From the NCBI GenBank assembly GCA_023392125.1, contig JAEVZS010000015.1, positions 58,808 through 122,807 of the forward strand: 64,000 nt of DNA, in the 5' to 3' direction. Shown here one piece after another: positions 31,878 to 40,890 of the stretch. This stretch comes from Bacteroidota bacterium (GTDB lineage: Bacteria > Bacteroidota > Bacteroidia > Cytophagales > Cytophagaceae). The notes beneath the pieces were generated by a model, which saw only the letters and a program-made list of their open reading frames with translations, ran no database searches and had not been told where the DNA came from. Made by a program: the position numbers and the translations under genes. Positions within the stretch are counted from its first letter, which is position 1. Every line of letters begins with the position of its first letter.

Positions 31878-33170
31878 TTAATTTGAAGCAACCTGGGCCG
31901 GTCGGGCTACCGGACTTACCTTGGGCCGTATAACCACCTTGGGTTTTGTCTCTCCGTTTTCGTCACCGTTATTTTTAAAATCCTTGTTCCTGGAAGAAGA
32001 TGAAATGTTTTTATCTTTTTTCTTCTTTTTTCCCGATTTGTTATATCGCTTGTTCCACCAGATCAGCGTACCTGTAACCGGTAGACTGGCTCCGATCAGG
32101 CTGGCAAGAAATGCAAGTACCTTGCCCGGGAAGCCAAGGATGCTGCCAACGTGAATATCGTAATTCATCCGGCGAAGCTTGTCTCCGAAATCAGCCTGAG
32201 CAAAATCCGCTTCATACAACGGGTTCATATTGAGTGAAGCCAGGGTGTGCTGATCAAAGGTATATCGTTTGTTGTTATAAAACTGACCGGCTGTCGGATA
32301 AATAGTAAGACCGATAGTCGACTTCGGCTTTGATGTATCCGGAAAAGAAAAAAAGAATCCCTCGGCTTTGGGATGTTTACTGATCGTGCTGAACCAGACG
32401 TTGTCGACTGCCTCTTCCAGCGTATAGAACTTATTGGCCTGAGTAGAATCTGACTCTGCTCTTTTCCAGTCGGGAAGCGATTTGCCGCCTGAAGTAACCC
32501 AGTACAGACCTTCGCTATACCATTTGATGCCCCAGACCATACCTGTCAACGCAATGGCCAGCAGAAACAGCAGCGCATAGAAACCGAAGACATTATGGAG
32601 ATCGACATTCAGACGCTTGAAAGAAGCGCCCCACTTGATTTTAAAACTCTTATCAACGGTGCTTTTACTCCACTTTTTCGGATACCACCAGATCAGTCCG
32701 GTAATAAGTATAAATACAAAAGTCAATGTGGCGTAGTTGACTATAGGACGTCCGATTTCGTATGGCAGCCATAAGAACCGATGACCGTTCAGTATCCAGC
32801 GGAAGAAAGAAACTTCATCTTTTTTGCGTTCTTTAACGCTGATTATTTCACCGGTATATGGATGTATATTGAGTGTAGTATTGCCGCGTCTGCCTTGCCC
32901 CAGATTTAGCTCAATAACTTTGCCCTGCTGGTAGAAAGCACCGCTCACAGGTTTTTCCGGATAGTTCTCTCTGGCAATGGCAATCAGCTGTGAAGGAATT
33001 AATATAGCCTTATCTTCTTTTTTTACGTTGGATTCCGGTTCAAGCAGACTGGTGATTTCCTCATTGAAGACCCAGATACAGCCGGTGATGCAGACAATAA
33101 ACACAATAATACCTGATATCAGCCCAAGCCAAAGATGAAGCCAGTTATTTACTTTTCTGAATGTTGACAT
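31878..33170 (-). CDS. PepSY-TM inner membrane protein (XusC-like)
   Basis: A 430-residue inner-membrane protein of the PepSY-associated TM family. It has an N-terminal helix (about 10-38, WLHLWLGLISGIIVFIVCITG), a periplasmic PepSY domain (about 50-130), two or three further helices (about 140-165, 195-220 and 355-380) and a second periplasmic part. Conserved His residues near the helices (H12, H191) resemble haem- or iron-reductase relatives. The tail from about 380 is very rich in Lys and Ser and ends in a Pro/Val-rich segment, probably cytoplasmic. It is the last gene of a TonB receptor, DUF4374 lipoprotein, PepSY operon. In Bacteroides thetaiotaomicron the equivalent XusC works with XusA and XusB in xenosiderophore use, probably in reduction or handling of the iron complex. 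Confidence 0.85.
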   Translation of the reverse strand: MSTFRKVNNWLHLWLGLISGIIVFIVCITGCIWVFNEEITSLLEPESNVKKEDKAILIPSQLIAIARENYPEKPVSGAFYQQGKVIELNLGQGRRGNTTLNIHPYTGEIISVKERKKDEVSFFRWILNGHRFLWLPYEIGRPIVNYATLTFVFILITGLIWWYPKKWSKSTVDKSFKIKWGASFKRLNVDLHNVFGFYALLFLLAIALTGMVWGIKWYSEGLYWVTSGGKSLPDWKRAESDSTQANKFYTLEEAVDNVWFSTISKHPKAEGFFFSFPDTSKPKSTIGLTIYPTAGQFYNNKRYTFDQHTLASLNMNPLYEADFAQADFGDKLRRMNYDIHVGSILGFPGKVLAFLASLIGASLPVTGTLIWWNKRYNKSGKKKKKDKNISSSSRNKDFKNNGDENGETKPKVVIRPKVSPVARPAQVASN

Positions 33171-33258
33171 AAATAATGAAAGTAATGATGCAAGATTTTA
33201 CCGGTTGCGCCGATATTGAGAAGTAATCATGTGCCAGGCATTGCCGTGACAAATTAGA

Positions 33259-33290
33259 AAACCCATCACTTAAAATTAAGTGATAGGTTT
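33259..33290 (-). terminator. Intercistronic hairpin between the DUF4374 and PepSY genes
   Basis: A 15-bp stem with one mismatch around an AA centre, followed on the minus strand by TTTTCTAATTTG. It lies in the 155-bp gap between the second and third genes of the iron operon, so it probably acts as a partial terminator or mRNA-processing/stability element lowering expression of the third gene. Confidence 0.5.
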
Positions 33291-33325
33291 GTTTTTAAAA
33301 AGATTTAAACTAAATAAAGTATGTA

Positions 33326-34579
33326 TTAGTTTGTAACTTTTACGATTGAGGTGATTCTTCCGCCCTGAACTTCCATTCCTTTAGTAGCAGAAGCACTGTT
33401 TGCATCGAGTGTATAAATCCAGCTGCCGTCAGGAGCGTTGATACCAACAAAGAGTTTGCTTTTATTGTCGCTGACAGTATTGTTGTTATATGGTGTTGAA
33501 ATGGAGTTGATCTCGGCAGGAAGCCCGGTTATCCATGTAAAGGATTTGCTATAAAGATCTGCAATGGCAAGTTTCGGATTGCCGGAAGGCTTATTCTGAT
33601 CACCATACATGTTCAGCAATATTTTTCCGTTGCCAATGTATGTTTGCTGACGGATATGATGTCCTCCGGAAGCAGTCTGAACATCAAAATAATAATCATC
33701 AAACTCAGTAGTATTTGCTTTGATCCGGACAAATGCTGATTTAGTCGTTGATTTGTGAGCTGTTTCAAAGGTCGCAGCTGCCGGAGAAAATCCGTATACA
33801 TCGCCGTTTTCATCTACAGCAAGACCATCATTGAAGTATGCACCAATATAGCTGGTACGGTTGTCCTTGATTACTTTCTCCAGCTCAAGGCTAGGATAGG
33901 AGAATACGGCGATATACGCGCTGTCCGGATATTCTGTTCCAAAGGCATCGCCACAACACCCTCTTATGCTCATATATGGAGCGAATACTTTGTTGCCTAC
34001 CTGTTTTGCCCAAGTAAAGTGTGCACGTTCTCCGTTGCCGGCAAGTTCTACGATATTGATCGGCTTTGTGTCCACAATCTGAGACAGATTGGCATCAATA
34101 CGATACATAAAGGCTGTCTGATTATCGCCTTGTCTCGGAACTTTGATTGTCAGGATATCATCACCAACCGGAGCAAACACCTGTACGGTTTCCGCAATGA
34201 AGTCAGAAATCTTTATAAGCTTACCTTCTTTATTAAATCTGTAGGTTGTTACTGCCCCGGGATTACCCTGGCCGTATAGCAGGCTGAAGAACTTACCTTT
34301 GTTTACAGTATAGTAACGGTATGTTCCATCCTGTTCTACACCGTTTCCTTGGGTACTGATAGTTCCTTGAGAAGGATCATCTGCTGTGAGAAGGTAATCG
34401 GCAACACCAGTAGACGCAGTAGGAGTTACTGTGATGATATATTTTGTTCCTTTGTAGATATCGGTTGTATCTTGCTGAATTTCTTCCAGCTCTTCCAAAC
34501 CATCATCTTTCTTTTTACAGGCAGTAAACAAAAGACTCATGCATATTGCTGCTGCAAAGAATTTGTAAAGTTTAAACAT
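33326..34579 (-). CDS. DUF4374 surface lipoprotein (XusB-like siderophore-binding protein)
   Basis: A 417-residue lipoprotein. The signal peptide ends in lipobox LFTA-C with the lipidated Cys at 21. It is followed by KKKDDGLEELEE, a Lys-then-acid run like the Bacteroidota surface export signal, so it is probably on the outer face of the outer membrane. The rest looks like a beta-propeller (repeats ending in DLYSKSF, TLDANS and the like) and matches my memory of the DUF4374 family. XusB of B. thetaiotaomicron belongs to this family and binds siderophores for the TonB receptor XusA. It starts 39 bp after the receptor's stop, so the two are co-transcribed. Confidence 0.83.
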   Translation of the reverse strand: MFKLYKFFAAAICMSLLFTACKKKDDGLEELEEIQQDTTDIYKGTKYIITVTPTASTGVADYLLTADDPSQGTISTQGNGVEQDGTYRYYTVNKGKFFSLLYGQGNPGAVTTYRFNKEGKLIKISDFIAETVQVFAPVGDDILTIKVPRQGDNQTAFMYRIDANLSQIVDTKPINIVELAGNGERAHFTWAKQVGNKVFAPYMSIRGCCGDAFGTEYPDSAYIAVFSYPSLELEKVIKDNRTSYIGAYFNDGLAVDENGDVYGFSPAAATFETAHKSTTKSAFVRIKANTTEFDDYYFDVQTASGGHHIRQQTYIGNGKILLNMYGDQNKPSGNPKLAIADLYSKSFTWITGLPAEINSISTPYNNNTVSDNKSKLFVGINAPDGSWIYTLDANSASATKGMEVQGGRITSIVKVTN

Positions 34580-34618
34580 AGTTTTAATTAATTAGAGATA
34601 TGAACAATTTATTAGCGT

Positions 34619-37030
34619 TTATTTTTTGCTGACAAAGTACCGCAGCTTGATATAGAAGGCACGGCCGGGTTTCTGCAGACGGAAATTGTCGTACAGTTTA
34701 TTATCCAGTAGGTTTCGGCACTCAAGCGCTATATTGTATTTGCCGTCGGCCAGCGAATAGACAATGTTGAGATCATGGTTAAATTGGGAAGGGATATCAA
34801 GTTTGGAGTCTTTGGCACCCTTGCCTGGCCAGTATAGGTAAAATCCCTTGACATATAATAGGTTATATCCCATGGAGAGAGTGTTTCTCTTCTTCTTTCC
34901 AAGATCCCTTATAAAGACGGATGCGTCTGCATTGCCAAACAGAAAAGGAGAATTTGGCATGCGATTTTTGTACGCATCACTGATCTTTAGTTCGCCAGGT
35001 TCGTATTTTGTGTAGTTTCGAGGGTTTTGGTAAGTAATATTGAAGCCCGATATAAAAAACTTCTTATAAGAGTATCGGATTTCTCCCTCGACCAACTGGT
35101 TTTTTACCATTTCCCTATTTTCCATTATGTACCGGTTCTGGTTAGGAGCCAGAATAGGACGAAGGAAGTCCTTAACTTTTCTGTACATGGCTGTTCCATC
35201 AATGCTGATTTTGTGCATTGAGTTGATCTGGAAGGAATAGCTGATGCCGAGGTTGAAATTATTGCTTGTTTCTGGCCTTAGTGTTACATTTCCTTCAAGA
35301 TCGACCTGATCACCAAATAGCTCCTCATTTTCAGGAAGTCTGTAGGTTTTTTCAAACGAACCTTTCAATTGCATATTTTTGAGCAGGAAATAGGTGGAAG
35401 CAAAACCGTATCCTATAGGCTTTTGTATGTTTCGCCTGACTCTGTAATGTTGCTCAGCTCCCCAGCCAGAGTTTAAAGTATATGCTTCGCTGTATTTGGT
35501 CTGCTGATGATAGTATTTGGCAAATAATGTTGAGTTCCATCGCTCATTGTGGTCATATTTATACCCGACTCCCAGGATATTTTTAGTATTATAGCGTGGT
35601 TGCTCATAGTTTTTATTCTCAGGAACCAGCTCATCACTTCCTACACGGTTAAAGGTATTGTAAGTATTGCTTACTGTTATGGTGTTGCGGGGGGAAATCC
35701 GATAGTTCAGAATAGCTACACCCAGCCCTGTATTGTTTCTGAATTTGTACATAGTCCGGTTACGCTCTGCCCCTTTAATTCCCATCAGTTCAAAATCGTT
35801 GTTATATTGCCCGAGCCAGTTATAGCGGCGATTGACAGTATCAACAACCTGGTTGTATCCCAGATTGTAATTGGCTGAAACGGTAAGGTCTAAGCCCTTT
35901 AGCAAGAGATTCTTTTTGACATACCGGAAAGTTGGCATAATGGTATTACCCTGCTGAAATGGGGTGCCATACGGCACATACATACGGGCATCGCTTTGTA
36001 TATCAGCGTGATTTTGCCCATAGGTGAAACCGAACAGCAATTTGTCTGCATATTTTTTCCCAACAACTCCTATGTTGGCCATAATGACTTCGTTGTGATA
36101 CTGGTCATGAAAGCGTCTGACCCATTTTCTTCCCAGAACTGCACCGGATTTGGGATGTACAATATCTGCATGTATCCAATAATTGTTGTCTGAATAATTT
36201 TGAAACAGATTGACCTGTGCTGTAAATCCGCTTTTAGCGATATACCCTGCATTTATGGCAGTACGATGCGTATTGAATGATCCGAAGGAGTACGAGGCAT
36301 CCAGATAGCTGACCGGTTGGGTTGCGGTTACAATATTTACGGCCCCGCCCAGGGCGTCCGAGCCAAGCCAGATCGGCACGACTCCCTTATACACTTCGAT
36401 GCGATCAGCCAGATTGATCGGAATACTGTTGAGCTGGAAGGTAGAGCCAAAGTTTTCCATGGGGATTCCATCAATAAAGAATCTGACTTGTCGTCCTGTA
36501 AATCCATTGAGCGTAAAGCTCATGCGTGATCCAAGTCCGCCGTTTTCCCGGATCCGTACTCCGGAGACCCTGTCCAGCGCATGACTGAGATCCAGTGTGC
36601 TGTTATGCAGCTTGCGGGCATCTACTGCTGTTACATTATACGCCTGTAGCTGTACTTCTTTGGTTTCTGAGCGGCCATATACAGATACCGTCTCCAGTGT
36701 CTGGGTTTCGGTTTTCAGCTTAAAATTCTGAGTCGCTGTCTCTCCGGCCTTTAAGGTTATTTCTTTTTCCTGCCCGGTATAGCCAAGTCCGTAGATAACA
36801 ATGGTATATGTACCTTTATTTATTTGATCTAATTTGTAATAACCTTTTTCATCTGTATACATACCTTTTGACGTCCCTTTGAGAGAAACAGAAATCCCTT
36901 CCAGAGGCTCGCCGTTTTCAGAACGAATGTAACCCGACAGGCTGCTCAGGTCTGTGTTTTGAGCGAAAAGAAGGAAGGGTATAAAAAGGAGAAAGAGGAA
37001 TAATCGGCTACCTAACGGTATATATTTCAT
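34619..37030 (-). CDS. TonB-dependent outer membrane receptor (XusA-like, siderophore type)
   Basis: An 803-residue outer-membrane receptor. Start 37030 gives a signal peptide (MKYIPLGSRLFLFLLFIPFL, cut near FAQ, 24); upstream in-frame codons to 37099 are not needed. A carboxypeptidase-regulatory-like domain (about 30-115; LSGYIRSENGEPLEGISVSL) precedes the plug (about 125-245; VSGVRIRENGGLGSRMSFTL, then IEVYKGVVPIWLGSDALGGAVN) and a beta-barrel (about 250-803) ending in an aromatic residue pattern (AFYIKLRYFVSKK). The plug sequence places it among ferric-siderophore/cobalamin-type receptors rather than SusC-type glycan receptors; it is too short for SusC and no SusD lies next to it. It is the first gene of the three-gene iron operon and would import the iron complex using TonB energy. 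Confidence 0.9.
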   Translation of the reverse strand: MKYIPLGSRLFLFLLFIPFLLFAQNTDLSSLSGYIRSENGEPLEGISVSLKGTSKGMYTDEKGYYKLDQINKGTYTIVIYGLGYTGQEKEITLKAGETATQNFKLKTETQTLETVSVYGRSETKEVQLQAYNVTAVDARKLHNSTLDLSHALDRVSGVRIRENGGLGSRMSFTLNGFTGRQVRFFIDGIPMENFGSTFQLNSIPINLADRIEVYKGVVPIWLGSDALGGAVNIVTATQPVSYLDASYSFGSFNTHRTAINAGYIAKSGFTAQVNLFQNYSDNNYWIHADIVHPKSGAVLGRKWVRRFHDQYHNEVIMANIGVVGKKYADKLLFGFTYGQNHADIQSDARMYVPYGTPFQQGNTIMPTFRYVKKNLLLKGLDLTVSANYNLGYNQVVDTVNRRYNWLGQYNNDFELMGIKGAERNRTMYKFRNNTGLGVAILNYRISPRNTITVSNTYNTFNRVGSDELVPENKNYEQPRYNTKNILGVGYKYDHNERWNSTLFAKYYHQQTKYSEAYTLNSGWGAEQHYRVRRNIQKPIGYGFASTYFLLKNMQLKGSFEKTYRLPENEELFGDQVDLEGNVTLRPETSNNFNLGISYSFQINSMHKISIDGTAMYRKVKDFLRPILAPNQNRYIMENREMVKNQLVEGEIRYSYKKFFISGFNITYQNPRNYTKYEPGELKISDAYKNRMPNSPFLFGNADASVFIRDLGKKKRNTLSMGYNLLYVKGFYLYWPGKGAKDSKLDIPSQFNHDLNIVYSLADGKYNIALECRNLLDNKLYDNFRLQKPGRAFYIKLRYFVSKK

Positions 37031-37476
37031 GGTATTAGTGGGAATAAAACAAATGAGTTTGATGATTTTTATTGCGTTATTTCGAATAATTTGAGGCAAT
37101 TTAGAATTGATATAAATAAAATCAAAGAAAGTATTGTTTAATTTTTGGTGACTTTAATCAGGATTTTACAGAGTTTTGGTAAGTGTTTTTGTTATAGACA
37201 GTTCGTCTGTCTTTGTGTTTTAATTATCTGGTAATAAGTCTTGTGTTTGTGTGTTTTTAGATGAAAATCTTGTATGTATAGTCAATCATAGTCGTCAGGC
37301 CTATACAAAAGCTATTATATTTTGGATAGGATATTTTTTTGATTATTTATAATAAAACCAAATTATGTAATCTTGTGCTCTGTATCCGGATGATGAGGGT
37401 GGCTGTAGAAAGGTCAATAAAAAATCCCTTCATTCGGTATGAAAATTTCCCGAAATCGGAGAACTTGTGGTGTAAT
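37031..37476. promoter_or_regulatory. Divergent promoter region of the iron operon and menC
   Basis: 446 AT-rich bp. An inverted repeat AGACAG-N5-CTGTCT at 37196-37212 is a possible operator. On the minus strand TTTG followed after 19 bp by TAAATTGC (near 37103-37133) is a weak promoter for the receptor. I do not see a classical Fur box, although iron control is expected from function. Confidence 0.35.
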
Positions 37477-38559
37477 ATGAAAGTTACTATCACCAAGCGC
37501 ACACTCTCCTTCAAATTTGATGCAGGAACTTCCCGCGGAATACTAAAAACCCGGGATGTCTGGTATCTCAGTATGCAGGATCGGTCAATACCGGGGATAA
37601 CCGGTATAGGGGAGATCGCTCCGCTCAAAGGCCTTAGTATCGATGACCGGCCGGATTTCGAAATCGTACTGGAAAGAATACGCGGAGAACTGGAAGGGTA
37701 TAATTTCGTTTCCCTGAATGGTGCTTCTATCGTTGATACGTTCAATATTCAGGACTTCCCCTCGATCGTATTTGGTATTGAGATGGCGATACTGGATATG
37801 CTCAATGGTGGCAAGAGACAGTTTTTCAATCCCAATGATTTTTATGAAGGACGGCAGCGTATTCCGATCAACGGTCTCATCTGGATGGGCAGGCGGGAGT
37901 TTATGCAGGAACAGATTGAGCACAAGCTGCAGGAAGGATATACCTGTCTGAAAATGAAAATAGGGGCCCTGGATCTGGATACGGAATGTGAGCTGCTGGA
38001 AGCAATACGAAAACACTACAGTGCGGATCAGATCACCTTGAGGCTGGATGCAAACGGCGCTTTTAATCAAAGCAATGCTATGGAGATTTTGCGGCGCCTT
38101 GCGGCATATGATATTCATTCGATAGAGCAGCCGGTACGGCAGGGACAAAGAGAATTAATGGCGGATTTGTGCGCGAATGCTCCGGTGCCTGTGGCGCTTG
38201 ACGAAGAGCTGATAGGGATATACGGTTATGACAACAAGTACACACTGCTTGAGTATTGCCGCCCGCCATATATTATTCTGAAGCCTTCTCTGCTTGGTGG
38301 TTTCAAAGCCTGTGATGAGTGGATTCAGATTGCAGATGCATTGGGTATCGGCTGGTGGATGACTTCTGCGCTCGAATCCAATATTGGTCTCAACGCTATT
38401 GCACAATATACTTCATCCAGGGCAGACAGAAGCATACCCCAGGGGCTTGGAACCGGGCAGCTGTATACCAACAATATAGATTCTCCTCTGGAGATCGTGC
38501 AGGGTAGCCTGCAGTATAACGAATTGCCGGGATGGGGAGATTTTTCCCTTTCCGAATAA
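37477..38559 (+). CDS. menC: o-succinylbenzoate synthase
   Basis: Menaquinone synthesis enzyme of 360 residues in the enolase superfamily; it dehydrates SHCHC to o-succinylbenzoate in the cytoplasm. ATG 37477 gives the usual family start (MKVTITKRTLSFKFDAGTSRG, with the AGTSRG motif at 16-21); upstream codons to 37339 are discarded. The two-domain fold shows the catalytic lysines K159/K161 (CLKMKIG) and K269 (ILKPSLLGG), and metal ligands D191 (RLDANGAF), E217 (IEQP) and D242 (ALDEEL). Other men genes are not in the window, so it is unlinked. Its presence fits menaquinone-based respiration, as in Bacteroidota. It is divergent from the iron operon. Confidence 0.9.
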   Translation: MKVTITKRTLSFKFDAGTSRGILKTRDVWYLSMQDRSIPGITGIGEIAPLKGLSIDDRPDFEIVLERIRGELEGYNFVSLNGASIVDTFNIQDFPSIVFGIEMAILDMLNGGKRQFFNPNDFYEGRQRIPINGLIWMGRREFMQEQIEHKLQEGYTCLKMKIGALDLDTECELLEAIRKHYSADQITLRLDANGAFNQSNAMEILRRLAAYDIHSIEQPVRQGQRELMADLCANAPVPVALDEELIGIYGYDNKYTLLEYCRPPYIILKPSLLGGFKACDEWIQIADALGIGWWMTSALESNIGLNAIAQYTSSRADRSIPQGLGTGQLYTNNIDSPLEIVQGSLQYNELPGWGDFSLSE

Positions 38560-38573
38560 CTGGTGGGGGGAGT

Positions 38574-38825
38574 CTATTCACTTATTTCCAGGTGATAGGC
38601 ACTCAGTGGAGGTAATGTGAGAGAATGATTATTCTCTAATCTGGCAGTTCTGATCAGATGAAGGTTCGGGGAAGAGGAGTCGAAGCCGAAAATCCGTACC
38701 TTGGAGATATTACCCGGTATATTCGTCCCGAGATCAAAAGTGACATACTGGTCGTAATTTTTGTTCAGAAGGAAAAAATGGCCCGTTTTCTTTTTAACTG
38801 TTTGTGATGTGCAGAGGTATAAAGC
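38574..38825 (-). pseudogene. Decayed C-terminal fragment of a glycosidase-like gene
   Basis: Between menC and the next minus-strand gene an 83-codon frame with no start codon is read from just after an in-frame TGA (38826-38828) to a TAG (38574-38576). Its translation has strong protein character: HFFLLNKNYDQYVTFDLG, then VRIFGFDSS, HLIRTARLENN, and LPPLSAYHLEI at the end. That final pattern is typical of the last beta-domain of several glycoside hydrolase families (GH30/39/44/51 type), whose chains often close with PPLS..HLEI-like strands. The rest of the gene is missing and the terminator of the upstream gene lies directly before the fragment. I read it as a relic of a deleted gene. The exact family is uncertain. 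Confidence 0.6.
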
Positions 38826-38834
38826 TCAGAAATA

Positions 38835-38870
38835 AACAAACGAGGACTACTCAGGTAGTCCTCGTTTGTT
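38835..38870 (-). terminator. Terminator of the T9SS propeller-like protein gene
   Basis: A perfect 16-bp stem with a 4-nt loop, 22 bp after the stop at 38893. The minus strand continues TATTTCTG, a weak T-run. The relic at 38574-38825 begins immediately beyond it. Confidence 0.8.
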
Positions 38871-38892
38871 AAAATGCAGATGCCTGTTTCCG

Positions 38893-40560
38893 CTATTGTT
38901 TGACAAAAGAATGCCTGATTACCTGAAAATCTTCATTCGTCGTTTGGTACTTTACATTGACGATGTACATCCCGGCGTTAAATCCGGATACAGAGATATC
39001 TTCGTTGTATGATGTCAGCAGTGTTCTTCCATTCAGATCTGCGATAGAGATCTCAACGATCTTCCCCTGTGATGGTTCCAGCCTGACATGTAGCTCAGAG
39101 TGTGTGGGATTGGGATACAAATCAAAGCCAATTTCCATATTGCTGGTAGAGAGCAGGCCTGTTGTAGGGTTATTCTGGCCTCTTTTGACAATACCGGTCA
39201 TATGTTTGTAAGACTTTCCATCTGCTTTAACCGTATGACTGCCAAATAATATATCTCTTTGAGCGTTCAGCAAACCAAAAAGATCACCGTCTTTATTGAA
39301 CCGCATGTCGATTGTTTGATTTTCAGAGTTTGAATTTCCATAATCGTACCAGTCTACCAGGCGCAGCGATTCGTCAAGCACCAGTACGGCGTCTGAAGGG
39401 TAACCTTGCCTGGTAGTGGTAAACACATCTTTGCCAACAAGCAGATGATCCGTAACGGTGGCGGTCAGCGTCAAATGATTCTGATACTGAGGCCAAACTT
39501 TAAGAGCCGCGTTGTATGAAACCAGTAGGCCGGAGGATAAGGACGGATTGAAGTCTTCATCCAGAGGATACATGATCAGGACCTGAGTAAGTCCTGCCTC
39601 TTCAGGAACTTCCGCACTGATCACCTCCTCTCCGATAACTCCCCGGGCGTTGGGAGTTCCCGACAACAAAACGACATATTGGCTGCCGGCGACCCCGAGA
39701 GCGACCTTGTAACCAGGAATCGTGTAGTTTACATCCTTAATACTGAAATTTTTACCGCTTGCTGAAAGCTCACCTTCCTTCGAGACTTCTAAAAGATGAA
39801 TAGTTCGTCTCTGCGTTATGTCAAACTCTGAAACCGGTTTCGCTTCGGTATTTGAAAACTCAAGCACTCCGTCTGCGCGCGCGTTGACGAAAGAAAAATC
39901 ACTCGTTACATATGTTCCAAAGAGTTTGTATAGCTTCAGCGCTCCGTCCGTACCAATCCGGAACATACTGTAATTGCGGTACTTGGTGGTAGGAACCACG
40001 GTGTTTTTATGCACAAACTGTTGATCATAAAATACAGAATCGGCAAGCATTGAAGCGACTATAACAAGCTCATTGTCATGTATGCCGGCATAGAGAAGAT
40101 TACTATTCAGATCATCGCCATGTTTCGAGCCTAATGCATGTCCCCATTCAAATACGCCATCCTTGTCAAAGCGGACGATAAAATAGTCATCGTTAACTTT
40201 GCTTGCCGACAAAGCGGATACTGTTGTTGTATTATATTTCATGGACGTTCTGAACTGACCGATCATATAGATATTGTCATCGGTATCCGTAAGAAAAGCA
40301 TATGCTTTTACAAACAGATTATTACCTGTGTAATCTTTGCTAAGCAAAAGCCCGCCATTCTCCTTGCTCATTTTATAGATCGACAAAGCGTCGTTGCCGG
40401 AACCTCCTGTAATAGGGTTGCCGGACTGATCAAAACCCATACCCGTATATACATTGGAGCCTGATCCGGATTTAACCCTTTTTGCCCAGGAAAACTCCTG
40501 TGCATATCCATTCAGATACATGGTCAGTAATGTCACACATAGTAATAGTTGTTTACTCAT
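38893..40560 (-). CDS. Secreted SBBP-like propeller protein with T9SS tail
   Basis: A 555-residue secreted protein. Start 40560 gives a signal peptide (MSKQLLLCVTLLTMYLNGYAQ); 13 upstream codons are discarded. The body is a series of beta-strand repeats with the pattern G.....GN.Y..G.F and FDKDG.FEWG, as in SBBP/SprB-associated beta-propeller proteins that follow a path of data-like Asp/Gly loops. A type A T9SS sorting domain (LYPNPTHSELHV, about 485-555) ends it. No catalytic motif is visible; a binding or structural role at the surface is likely. Monocistronic with a strong terminator. Confidence 0.78.
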   Translation of the reverse strand: MSKQLLLCVTLLTMYLNGYAQEFSWAKRVKSGSGSNVYTGMGFDQSGNPITGGSGNDALSIYKMSKENGGLLLSKDYTGNNLFVKAYAFLTDTDDNIYMIGQFRTSMKYNTTTVSALSASKVNDDYFIVRFDKDGVFEWGHALGSKHGDDLNSNLLYAGIHDNELVIVASMLADSVFYDQQFVHKNTVVPTTKYRNYSMFRIGTDGALKLYKLFGTYVTSDFSFVNARADGVLEFSNTEAKPVSEFDITQRRTIHLLEVSKEGELSASGKNFSIKDVNYTIPGYKVALGVAGSQYVVLLSGTPNARGVIGEEVISAEVPEEAGLTQVLIMYPLDEDFNPSLSSGLLVSYNAALKVWPQYQNHLTLTATVTDHLLVGKDVFTTTRQGYPSDAVLVLDESLRLVDWYDYGNSNSENQTIDMRFNKDGDLFGLLNAQRDILFGSHTVKADGKSYKHMTGIVKRGQNNPTTGLLSTSNMEIGFDLYPNPTHSELHVRLEPSQGKIVEISIADLNGRTLLTSYNEDISVSGFNAGMYIVNVKYQTTNEDFQVIRHSFVKQ

Positions 40561-40890
40561 AGTTTTTAATTTAAATTTCAAAAGACACGCTTGAATCAAG
40601 GTGTGCGCGAAAATCGGGGCAGATGAATAAATCGCGCTTCTACCAATATTACATAAATAAAAGCCTTTGAAAATACGGTAATCACCTTATTTTTATAGAC
40701 TGGTAATCAGCTGGTTGATGAATTTCGGACTTCCCGATTAAAAATGAGAGTTTTAGATAGGTTCCAAATATAGCAACTGATTATGTGCAAGTGTGAAGAT
40801 TTGGTGGGAACAAAAATACAAGTCTCACAATCCATCAGGCAAATGCACGAAGACTTGTGCCAGACAGGTTTTCGTTGCTTGTTATGAATG
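40561..40890. other. Intergenic region with the sirtuin terminator
   Basis: 330 bp. Apart from the inverted repeat at 40818-40858 (listed) I see no gene; short frames on either strand are Cys-rich and overlap the sirtuin end without coding character. The promoter of the propeller-like gene must lie in the left half but cannot be placed. Confidence 0.4.
40818..40858 (-). terminator. Probable terminator of the sirtuin gene
   Basis: ACAAGTCT and AGACTTGT are perfect 8-bp arms 25 bp apart, followed on the minus strand by ATTTTTG. It begins 33 bp after the stop at 40891. The long loop lowers confidence. Confidence 0.45.

Noticed and set aside
34619..37030. SusC-type glycan receptor
   Set aside because: Too short, no SusD neighbour, and the neighbours are DUF4374 and PepSY, which fit siderophore uptake.
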